The notes under the pieces: generated by a model
What the model was told of the DNA's origin: nothing
The model's input: only the letters and a program-made list of their open reading frames with translations
Database searches by the model: none
In this document: positions 20,823-29,411 of the stretch, one piece after another
Layout: each line of letters starts with the position of its first letter
Numbering within the stretch: the stretch's first letter is position 1
DNA from: an uncultured Oxalobacteraceae bacterium
GTDB lineage: Bacteria; Pseudomonadota; Gammaproteobacteria; Burkholderiales; Burkholderiaceae_D
Assembly (NCBI GenBank): GCA_903862415.1
Contig: CAIOYD010000010.1
Coordinates: 37,209 to 101,208, forward strand
DNA: 64,000 nucleotides
Reading direction: 5' to 3'
Translations under genes and position numbers: made by a program

Positions 20823-21326
20823 ATGCAAAATCATTTTGATCTGTTCGGACTGACGCCGCAATTTGATCTCGATCTGGCGCAACTTGAGCGCGCCTTTCGG
20901 GAAGTGCAGACGCAGGTGCATCCCGACAAATTTGTCAGTGCCGGCAGTGCCGAACAGCGCGTAGCGATGCAATGGGCCACACGTGCCAACGAAGCCTATC
21001 AGACCTTAAAAAATCCGCTCAAACGTGCCAGTTATCTGTGTGAACTGCATGGCATCGGTCTGGAAGCCGAATCGAATACCGCCATGCCGACGGCATTTTT
21101 AATGCAACAAATGGAATGGCGCGAACAACTCGACGAGGCTCGTGGCGAGCATGCCGCCTTACTGCAACTGGAAGAACAAATCGACCGGGCCCGCGCGGCG
21201 CAGCTGCAGCAGATAGGCCAGCAATTCACCCTGACTGCTTATCCGCAGGCAGCGCAATTGATCCGGCAACTGATGTTTTTAGAAAAATTCGCTGACGATG
21301 TCGATCACGCACTCGACGCGCATTGA
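20823..21326 (+). CDS. hscB: Co-chaperone HscB
   Basis: J-domain VHPDKF; gene order. Confidence 0.95.
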   Translation: MQNHFDLFGLTPQFDLDLAQLERAFREVQTQVHPDKFVSAGSAEQRVAMQWATRANEAYQTLKNPLKRASYLCELHGIGLEAESNTAMPTAFLMQQMEWREQLDEARGEHAALLQLEEQIDRARAAQLQQIGQQFTLTAYPQAAQLIRQLMFLEKFADDVDHALDAH

Positions 21327-21358
21327 ACTTGGTTCACCCATAAATAAAGAAAATTTTC

Positions 21359-23221
21359 ATGGCATTATTGCAAATTTCAGAACCGGGCATGTCGACGGCT
21401 CCGCACCAACACCGTCTGGCCGTTGGCATTGATCTGGGCACCACCAATTCGCTGGTGGCCACGGTGCGCAACAGTGTTCCTGAAATTCTCAGCGACGATG
21501 AAGGCCATAGCCTGCTGCCATCGATCGTGCGCTATCTCGCCAATGGTCATGCCCATATCGGTTACAAGGCGCAGGCAGCACAAACCACCGACCCGAAAAA
21601 CACCATCCTGTCGGTCAAGCGTTTCATGGGGCGCGGCTTAAAAGATATCGCCTACGCTGAAAACCTGCCCTACGATTTTCTCGACACCCCCGGCATGGTA
21701 CAGATTCAGACGGTGGCCGGAATTAAAAGTCCGGTAGAAATTTCTGCCCAGATTCTCGCCACCCTGCGCCAGCGCGCCGAAGATTCACTGGGTGACGAAC
21801 TCGTTGGCGCGGTCATTACCGTACCCGCCTACTTTGATGATGCCCAGCGTCAGGCCACCAAGGATGCCGCCAAGCTGGCCGGTTTAAATGTCTTGCGGCT
21901 GTTGAATGAACCCACTGCGGCAGCGATTGCCTATGGCCTGGACAATGGCTCCGAAGGTATTTACGCCGTCTATGATCTGGGTGGCGGCACGTTTGATATT
22001 TCGATTTTAAAAATGAGTAAGGGTGTCTTTGAAGTGCTGGCCACTGGTGGCGATTCGGCGCTCGGTGGCGACGACTTTGATCACCGGCTGCTGTGCTGGA
22101 TCAGCGAACAGGCCAAACTGGCACCGCTGTCCGACGCGGACACGCGCATTCTGATGGTCAAGTCACGCGAAGTCAAAGAACTGCTGTCGAACAAGGCAGA
22201 AACCCGCATCGAAGCCGCACTCGGCTCCGGTGAACGGGTCAACCTGACCATCACAGCCGAACAGTTTGCTGACATGACTCAGCATCTGGTACACAAAACC
22301 ATACAGCCGTGCAAAAAAGCGCTGCGCGACGCCGCACTGCAAATCGAAGATATCGATGGCGTGGTGCTGGTTGGCGGCGCGACCCGCATGCCACAGATAC
22401 GCAAAGCCGTGGGCAATTTTTTCCAGTCGACCCCGCTGTCCAATCTGGACCCGGACAAAGTTGTCGCCTTAGGTGCGGCCATTCAGGCCAATCTGCTGGC
22501 CGGCAATCGCGCTTCCGGCGACGACTGGTTATTACTGGATGTAATTCCACTATCCCTGGGCATCGAAACCATGGGTGGGCTGGCCGAAAAAGTCATTCCA
22601 CGCAACTCCACCATTCCCTGCGCCCGGGCGCAGGAATTTACCACCTTTAAAGACGGTCAGACTGCACTGGCCATCCACGTGGTTCAGGGCGAGCGCGAAC
22701 TGGTCAGCGCCTGCCGTTCACTGGCCCGGTTTGAATTGCGCGGCATCCCGCCCATGGCCGCTGGTGCTGCCCGCATCCGCATTACTTATCAGGTCGATGC
22801 CGACGGTCTGCTATCGGTTTCTGCGCGCGAATTACGCTCGAATGTCGAAACCTCGATCACGGTCAAACCGTCTTATGGACTCGAAGACGCCGACATTACC
22901 CGCATGCTGCAGGAATCGAATGCCACCGCCGCAGCCGACATGCAGTTACGCGCCTTAAAAGAACAACAGGTTGAAGCGCAGCGCATTGTACTGGCCACGC
23001 AATCAGCACTCGCGGGCGACAGCGACTTACTCAGTGAAACTGAACGGACTGAGATTCTGTCACTCATTGCCAATGTTGAAGCCCGTGCGCTGGGCGAAGA
23101 TCGCGCTGCAGTGGAACAGGCGGTAGCGGCGCTGTCGGCCGGTACCGAAGAATTTGCTGCCCGCCGCATGGATAAAAATGTCCGCACTGCCCTGACCGGC
23201 AAAAAACTCGACCAAATTTAA
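21359..23221 (+). CDS. hscA: Fe-S assembly Hsp70 chaperone HscA
   Basis: [27 protein letters not shown]; isc context. Confidence 0.96.
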   Translation: MALLQISEPGMSTAPHQHRLAVGIDLGTTNSLVATVRNSVPEILSDDEGHSLLPSIVRYLANGHAHIGYKAQAAQTTDPKNTILSVKRFMGRGLKDIAYAENLPYDFLDTPGMVQIQTVAGIKSPVEISAQILATLRQRAEDSLGDELVGAVITVPAYFDDAQRQATKDAAKLAGLNVLRLLNEPTAAAIAYGLDNGSEGIYAVYDLGGGTFDISILKMSKGVFEVLATGGDSALGGDDFDHRLLCWISEQAKLAPLSDADTRILMVKSREVKELLSNKAETRIEAALGSGERVNLTITAEQFADMTQHLVHKTIQPCKKALRDAALQIEDIDGVVLVGGATRMPQIRKAVGNFFQSTPLSNLDPDKVVALGAAIQANLLAGNRASGDDWLLLDVIPLSLGIETMGGLAEKVIPRNSTIPCARAQEFTTFKDGQTALAIHVVQGERELVSACRSLARFELRGIPPMAAGAARIRITYQVDADGLLSVSARELRSNVETSITVKPSYGLEDADITRMLQESNATAAADMQLRALKEQQVEAQRIVLATQSALAGDSDLLSETERTEILSLIANVEARALGEDRAAVEQAVAALSAGTEEFAARRMDKNVRTALTGKKLDQI

Positions 23222-23251
23222 CGCCAAGCAGCCTAACTCAAAGAAGCCACC

Positions 23252-23590
23252 ATGTCCCAGATTATTGTTTTACCACACCAACAACTTTGCCCGGATGGTG
23301 CGGTGCTGGAAGCCGCCGAAGGCAGTTCCTTATGTGAAGTGCTGCTCGATAATAACATTGCCATCGAACACGCCTGTGAAATGTCTTGTGCCTGTACCAC
23401 TTGCCACGTGATCGTGCGTGAAGGCTTTGACAGTCTGAATCCATCGACAGAAAATGAAGAAGATTTACTTGATGCCGCCTGGGGGTTGGAAGCCACGTCG
23501 CGCCTGTCCTGTCAGGTAAAAATCAGCGCACAAAAAATAATCATTGAAATTCCTAAATACACCATTAACCATGCACGGGAAAATCACTGA
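23252..23590 (+). CDS. fdx: ISC-type 2Fe-2S ferredoxin
   Basis: CEMSCACTTCHVIV and C-terminal SRLSCQV. Confidence 0.96.
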   Translation: MSQIIVLPHQQLCPDGAVLEAAEGSSLCEVLLDNNIAIEHACEMSCACTTCHVIVREGFDSLNPSTENEEDLLDAAWGLEATSRLSCQVKISAQKIIIEIPKYTINHARENH

Positions 23591-23626
23591 ACAGGGAGCG
23601 AATTATGTCGACCATATGATCGAGGT

Positions 23627-25900
23627 TTATATATTTGTTTGTTCCTCCAAAACAGCCATTAATGATTCCATATCGCCTTTCATAATGAAAGTCAGATAAT
23701 CCGGAATGGCCGTCTGGTGTATGTTGTCCCCTGAGAGCAGGAACAAACTCTCAAAACCCAAGGCATGCAGTTGTTCAGCTATCTGGGTTCCTTTGAGGGC
23801 ATCCCAGGCGAAATGTTGATCGAGCATGATTTTGGCCTGCCTGGAATAGCGATGCGCTTTGGCCAGAAATTCATTCGGCTTGTGATAGAAATCTACCTGC
23901 TTTCCATAAGTCAGCATGCGAAAGCCATCGAGCAAGTCCTGATCATCATCTACAAAAACGATTTCCGTATTCAACAGTACGTCGTCCTGACTACCGCCAT
24001 CATTCAACGCACACACGTTTACCGCAACCTCAGTGGCTAATTGCTTGGGCAATACTTTTATGCCAGCCGCTCTGGCTTGCTGTTGCACCCGCTTATTGGC
24101 GTAATGACTGGTCACCAGAATCGCGCGCTGCATCTCGGTTTGCTGAATCACGTCCAGACCAGTCAGATTTTGTTTAAGTAATTCATAATCCGCCAGCAAA
24201 AACACCTGCTGTTTTTGCTCCGGACTGAGGCCGGAAATAAAATCAATTGCTTCCCGGCCCAGTTCCAGATGCTTAATGGTCAGCTGCGGATACACTTTGC
24301 AGATTTTTTCCAAACGCAAATCCCAGGCATGTTGTATGGAACTGTCGTCATCCAAAATCACTACCGTATCATGATCAAACAGTTCCACACTGTCAGCTAT
24401 CCAGTCGAGTGCAGGTGCGAGCGGGAAGGACAGCGTAATTTCCGCACCGGCATCCGGGCGGGAACGAATATCCAACTTGCCGTGATTATGCTTCAGCGTT
24501 TCCCGGACCTGAGTCATCTCTAAGCCATGCCCATCAGCTTTACCCTGAGTCACCACCAACTGATCAAGAATTTTTTGTCGCACTTCCGGACTCATGCCTT
24601 TGCCATCATCCATCACCTTAATGTGCACCTCATTGTTATCCGTATACAGGCACAGGGAAATATTTCCTTCCCGACTTTCAAGGGCGTCAACAGAATTATT
24701 AATCAGATTGGACAGCATGCGCCCAAACGCGCCCGGTTGAATAAGTATCCAGGAAAATTCACTGCCATGAACGAAAGCCGTGTCGAATTTGATCGGCAGA
24801 TCGGCGTACTGGTATTTTTTTTCCGTCAGCAATTCCAACAGCAGCGGTGCGACCAACAGAGTTTCTGGCACGTCAGCCACTGACGCAGGCTGCACTAATT
24901 TTTTGTAATCGTGCAGCAAATTATTGGCAATATCATTGATTCTGACAGCAGCTTCGCGGATGGCGATGCGCTGTTTTTCCGGGATGCCGTCGCATACTTT
25001 AGTCAAAATTGACAGCGTGGTCAGCGGGGAACGGATATCGTGGGCAACCTGATCAACACTGGCACGGAATTTTTCCTGCTCCTGAGCAAAGACTTGCTGG
25101 GTTTCAAATTCCAGCCGTAATTGTTGCGCTTCTTTTTCTGCGGTAATATCGAGTGAAGCACCGATGGTGCCGATAATCCTGCCATCATCATCGTATAAGG
25201 GTGCAATCACGGCCTTGAAATATTTCACTTCCCTGGTGGTGATATCTTCAATGGCTTCTTCACCAAAAAATGGCTGACCGCTGCGTACCACTTCGCTGTG
25301 ATGGCGCATGATGTTGCGTGCCATTGTTTCGGGATAAATATCCAGCGGTGTTTTTTTAAACAATTCATCTTTGCTAAATTGCGCTCCTATATTTCTCAAC
25401 GTGGGACTGTTAGCTCCGATAAATTTTTGACTTGTATCAAACCAATACACTGATATCGGCAAAAGCTCGGCCACCATTTTTAAATGGTTTAATACACGTT
25501 CATAATTTAAATATTCAACGGTAATTTTCTCACGTGTGATATCCGTGGAAATTCCAGCCGTGCCAATAATTTCACCACTATCATCGCGCAAAGGCCAAAT
25601 TGTGGCCGTGTAATATTGAACCGCGCCAGTGATCCTGTTTTTAATAGTTTCTTCAAAAGTCAACGTTGTGCCTTTAAGCATGACTTCTTTGTGATGCGAC
25701 AGAATCTCATGCGCAAAAGTATGGGGATATAAATCATAGCAAGTTTTCCCAATGACATCTGCCTGCGATTTGACGCCAATTTCAGCGAGTGTCAAATCAT
25801 TTGCACCCAACCAAATATGGTTAACATCCAACCAGTAAAAAGGCACAGCCACATTTCTTGCAGTGATGGCCAGCTCAGTTAATACAGATTTTGCAGTCAT
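23627..25900 (-). CDS. PAS-PAS hybrid sensor histidine kinase with two C-terminal receiver-like domains
   Basis: Two PAS/PAC repeats, VAHDIRSPLTTLSIL H-box, HATPase motifs (NLINNSVDALES, DDGKGMS), then VVILDDDSSIQ and VFVDDDQDLLDG receiver starts. Confidence 0.87.
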   Translation of the reverse strand: MTAKSVLTELAITARNVAVPFYWLDVNHIWLGANDLTLAEIGVKSQADVIGKTCYDLYPHTFAHEILSHHKEVMLKGTTLTFEETIKNRITGAVQYYTATIWPLRDDSGEIIGTAGISTDITREKITVEYLNYERVLNHLKMVAELLPISVYWFDTSQKFIGANSPTLRNIGAQFSKDELFKKTPLDIYPETMARNIMRHHSEVVRSGQPFFGEEAIEDITTREVKYFKAVIAPLYDDDGRIIGTIGASLDITAEKEAQQLRLEFETQQVFAQEQEKFRASVDQVAHDIRSPLTTLSILTKVCDGIPEKQRIAIREAAVRINDIANNLLHDYKKLVQPASVADVPETLLVAPLLLELLTEKKYQYADLPIKFDTAFVHGSEFSWILIQPGAFGRMLSNLINNSVDALESREGNISLCLYTDNNEVHIKVMDDGKGMSPEVRQKILDQLVVTQGKADGHGLEMTQVRETLKHNHGKLDIRSRPDAGAEITLSFPLAPALDWIADSVELFDHDTVVILDDDSSIQHAWDLRLEKICKVYPQLTIKHLELGREAIDFISGLSPEQKQQVFLLADYELLKQNLTGLDVIQQTEMQRAILVTSHYANKRVQQQARAAGIKVLPKQLATEVAVNVCALNDGGSQDDVLLNTEIVFVDDDQDLLDGFRMLTYGKQVDFYHKPNEFLAKAHRYSRQAKIMLDQHFAWDALKGTQIAEQLHALGFESLFLLSGDNIHQTAIPDYLTFIMKGDMESLMAVLEEQTNI

Positions 25901-26084
25901 GTTAATTTTCCTTTCTTTGTATTACTTAATATAAGCATTACCTGGTTGATCCGTAATTAATGGTCTGTAAAATTTCAATTACTGAAAATGGCCACTGATT
26001 TTCTTAGCCTCGTTTGGATAGCGATGACCGGTGAAAGTTCCGGATTTTTCAGCCAGATTTAATAAAGTAAAGTATGGTTATGCT

Positions 26085-28967
26085 TCATCCACGATAGCCA
26101 TAAACGATAACCTCGTCATCATTACGGGAAATATATTCCAGACTCCGGTCAGGCAAGCGACGCACCAGATCGCCGGTTCTGTACAGCGTGTGGTTGTAGC
26201 CGCGTTTTTTTTCTGAGCGTCGCTGAAAGGGATTGGGAATAAAACGTTCAGCGGTCAGCCCGGATTGGTTTAAATAGCCGCGCGCCAATCTGTCGCCACC
26301 GATGAGCAATTCGCCGACAGCTCCGTTGGGCAGCAGCGATAATTGGCTATCCACGATATAACTGCATTGTTGGGGCAACATTTGTCCGATACAGGAACAG
26401 TCGCCCAATGCCGCCGGATTTATTTTTTTAAATGTGGAAACTATCGTCACTTCGGTAATACCGAACATATTAATTAATTGCGGCTTATCTCGATAGTTAC
26501 TTGAAAACCAGGGATTAAGGAGCGCAAAATTGAGCTTTTCACCACCAAATATAATGTAACGTAACTGACTTAAGCGTTGGCTGTGGTTTTTTAAAATAAT
26601 TTCGCTTAACTGATAAAAAGCCGACGGCGTTTGATTCAGCACAGTCACCCCCGCGGTGTAACATAAACTCTGCAACTCTTCAAAATCCCTGAGCTGCTGT
26701 GCGTTGGGAATCACCAGCCTGCCGCCATACAATAACGCACCCCACATTTCCCAGACTGAAAAATCAAACACATAGGAATGAAATAACAACCACACATCCT
26801 GATCATTAAAATCATAAACAGCTTCGCTGGCCTTAAACAGGCTGGCCACGTTATGCTGGGTTTGCAGTACCCCCTTGGGCTGACCGGTGGTGCCACTGGT
26901 GTAAATCACATAGGCTAAATGATGACTCGCTGGCGGTGTGGTTAAATTGGTTTCCGCTTCGCGGCCGAGTTGTTCCAGCACCTGCGGACTGTCCAGACAC
27001 ACCAGCATAAGGTGTGCTAAAACGGGATTCAATCTGTGCTGATGAACTGCATGCAAAATCACCACTCTGACGGCGGTATCTTCCAGAATATAATGCAGCC
27101 GGTTGTCGGGACAGCGCGGATTGATAGGCACATAAGCTGCCGCACATTTGAGCACCGCCAGAATGGCAATCACCGTGTGCACGCTTTTATCGAGGCACAG
27201 TGCAATCAACTCGTCGGGCTGGATTGAACAAGTCCGGCTAAGGTAATGCGCCAGCTGGTTGGCCTGCTGGTTAATTTCGTGATAGCTCCAGGTGCGGTGT
27301 TCATCCACGATAGCGGTGTGATGGGGATTGTTTTCTACCTGTTGTTCAAATAACTGCGTTATCGATTTTTGGTGTAAGGGGGCGGCAACGGTGCTGTAAC
27401 GCGTCAGCAGATTTTTCCGTGTCCGTGCAGAGAACCAGTTAACGCTGCTGATGGTTGTGTCAGGCTGACGCAGCAATTGCGAAAATAAGTCAATGAATGG
27501 CTCAGGCAGTGGTGGAAATGCTTCATCGGGCTGATGAATTTGCGCATCCATGTCGAGCCGGAAGGCGCACAATTCTGGCGGCACGATCCTGGCCAGTTCG
27601 GGATAACGCAACCAGATATCATTGAGGTAACCCGGTTGTTGTGCCAGCTCGCGGCAATGGGCGCGCACCTGCTGAACCAGTTGAACAAAACTAATGTGTT
27701 CATGCAACGTAAAGGATGCGGGCAAGTCTGACGCCAACAACGGTGGCAGCGCACTTGACGAATGTCGCAGGCAGATCTGCAGCTGGGTCTGGCCTGTCAG
27801 ACGATACAGATACACCAGCCAGGCGCTCAACAACATCAGCGGCAACTGCGCATTGTTATGACACAATTTCAGGCAGCGCGCCTGCAATGCTTTGGGTAGT
27901 GCCTGTACGCTCAGCACGGGCTGTGATCCCGGCGCGGCCCCTGGCAAGGTGGTCGGTTGAAACTGCCGCAGTTTGTCCACCCAACCGGATTCACACAGCG
28001 CAATCTGATCGCTGATGGTTTGCAGTTGCTGCTGTTGTGCGTCGCTGGGCACAGGCAAGAGCACACCGGGTTGAATATGGTATTCCCTGGCCAAAGCAGT
28101 CAGTGTCACAGCCTGGGGAAAGTGGCGACTGAGTTTGGTCAGTAAAAGATTGCCGGTCGTGGTGCAGACTTTCCAGTGGCTGGCGCTGACTTCAATGACG
28201 GTACCCGCTGGGTACAACGAGGGTTCGGTACATTTCTTAAGACCAGCGACGATCAGCAAGTCGTTACCCAGCCCCATTTTTAACTGCGAAAATGGATTGC
28301 GATGCTCGCCATATTGGGTGGCGCGCCACAGCCTTTCGATATCGTCCGCACTGTTATGCCAATTCAGCCAGCCATTACCGGTTGGTTTTTGCGTACGCGA
28401 AAAAAAACTGCGTTGGGAACGATCCTGGGGAATGCGTTGGTAAGAATGATTGAGTAATTCCTCGGCCAGTTCAGTCAACGCCTCGAGGGCATGTTGGGTG
28501 CATTTGACATTCAGGCTGGATACGGTTTCGTCAGGCAAGACTGGAAATGTCACCTGTTTGACGATATCGCCACTATCCACGTTGGGAGCAATGCAGTGCC
28601 AGCTGATGCCATAGGTGGTTTCGTTTTGCAGAATGGCCCAGGCGGTGGAATTGCTGCCTGCATAGCGCGGCAAGGGTGCGTCGTGATAATGCAAGCTCAG
28701 ACAGCCGATGCGTTGCAGTACTTTTGCCGGAATAAGTTGGTCGTTGGAAATGCTGAATAAATAATCGGCCGGGTTATGGTCCCAATCAATATCAGACAAC
28801 GTAGCAACCCAGTTAATTTGCTGTTGCTGCGCCCAGGCCTCGATAGCGCTGGACGTGGAAATAATGGCGTTAATCTGAAAAGATTTAGTCTGTAAAATTT
28901 TGGCGCAGTTAAGTAACAACTGGCCTTGCCCTATCAGATAACAGGTGGGTGTTGTTGAGTTTTTCAT
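26085..28967 (-). CDS. Formyltransferase-adenylation NRPS-like protein, ends inside the A domain
   Basis: N-terminal formyltransferase-like domain (HYHDAPLPRYAGSNSTAWAIL), C-domain-like remnant, A domain (YVIYTSGTTGQPKGV, FGITEVTI, YRTGDLVR); stops at DDEVIVYGYRG, no carrier protein domain. Confidence 0.85.
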   Translation of the reverse strand: MKNSTTPTCYLIGQGQLLLNCAKILQTKSFQINAIISTSSAIEAWAQQQQINWVATLSDIDWDHNPADYLFSISNDQLIPAKVLQRIGCLSLHYHDAPLPRYAGSNSTAWAILQNETTYGISWHCIAPNVDSGDIVKQVTFPVLPDETVSSLNVKCTQHALEALTELAEELLNHSYQRIPQDRSQRSFFSRTQKPTGNGWLNWHNSADDIERLWRATQYGEHRNPFSQLKMGLGNDLLIVAGLKKCTEPSLYPAGTVIEVSASHWKVCTTTGNLLLTKLSRHFPQAVTLTALAREYHIQPGVLLPVPSDAQQQQLQTISDQIALCESGWVDKLRQFQPTTLPGAAPGSQPVLSVQALPKALQARCLKLCHNNAQLPLMLLSAWLVYLYRLTGQTQLQICLRHSSSALPPLLASDLPASFTLHEHISFVQLVQQVRAHCRELAQQPGYLNDIWLRYPELARIVPPELCAFRLDMDAQIHQPDEAFPPLPEPFIDLFSQLLRQPDTTISSVNWFSARTRKNLLTRYSTVAAPLHQKSITQLFEQQVENNPHHTAIVDEHRTWSYHEINQQANQLAHYLSRTCSIQPDELIALCLDKSVHTVIAILAVLKCAAAYVPINPRCPDNRLHYILEDTAVRVVILHAVHQHRLNPVLAHLMLVCLDSPQVLEQLGREAETNLTTPPASHHLAYVIYTSGTTGQPKGVLQTQHNVASLFKASEAVYDFNDQDVWLLFHSYVFDFSVWEMWGALLYGGRLVIPNAQQLRDFEELQSLCYTAGVTVLNQTPSAFYQLSEIILKNHSQRLSQLRYIIFGGEKLNFALLNPWFSSNYRDKPQLINMFGITEVTIVSTFKKINPAALGDCSCIGQMLPQQCSYIVDSQLSLLPNGAVGELLIGGDRLARGYLNQSGLTAERFIPNPFQRRSEKKRGYNHTLYRTGDLVRRLPDRSLEYISRNDDEVIVYGYRG

Positions 28968-29042
28968 GGCAGTAAAGATGGAGGGTTTAAAAGCGGATAA
29001 GGATGATTGTCAATGGTTAAATAAATAACCATAGTTATACAT

Positions 29043-29078
29043 ACGAGAACTTAGCGTAATGATAAGTTCCCGTTTTTT
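29043..29078 (+). terminator. Orphan terminator-like hairpin
   Basis: ACGAGAACTT-11 nt-AAGTTCCCGT (one mismatch) then TTTTTT; no + strand gene immediately upstream. Confidence 0.5.
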
Positions 29079-29411
29079 CTGTCAAATTTAAAAATTCAAA
29101 GCGGAAGGCAAAGACCAATAAAAAAACCGTAGTGATATCAGCAAGGCACCAAAATTTATTGACATAAAAACAGCTATTACTAATCCGTTATTACCCAGAC
29201 GCTCAAATTACAACACTCCGTTTTGCACCCGGCCAGAGCAAAGCCGCAGCGCCCTTATCACACCCGCCTGGCGGCGGAATAAATTTGATTTAACACAATC
29301 AAAGACCCCGGTTCGCGGGTATCATCATGCAGCTGATTAAAAAATCTGCGGCGCATTAAGCGGTGAAAAATCGCGTTTCATCGTTGATGCCCCATCACCC
29401 CCGACCAGGAC

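Noticed and set aside
29304-29325. CCCGGTTCGCGGG resembling a tRNA T-arm upstream of nrdJ
   Set aside because: No acceptor, anticodon or D arms can be built around it; only a 4 bp stem.
28980-29411. Possible cobalamin riboswitch upstream of the B12-dependent RNR
   Set aside because: No recognisable B12-box sequence seen; not supportable.
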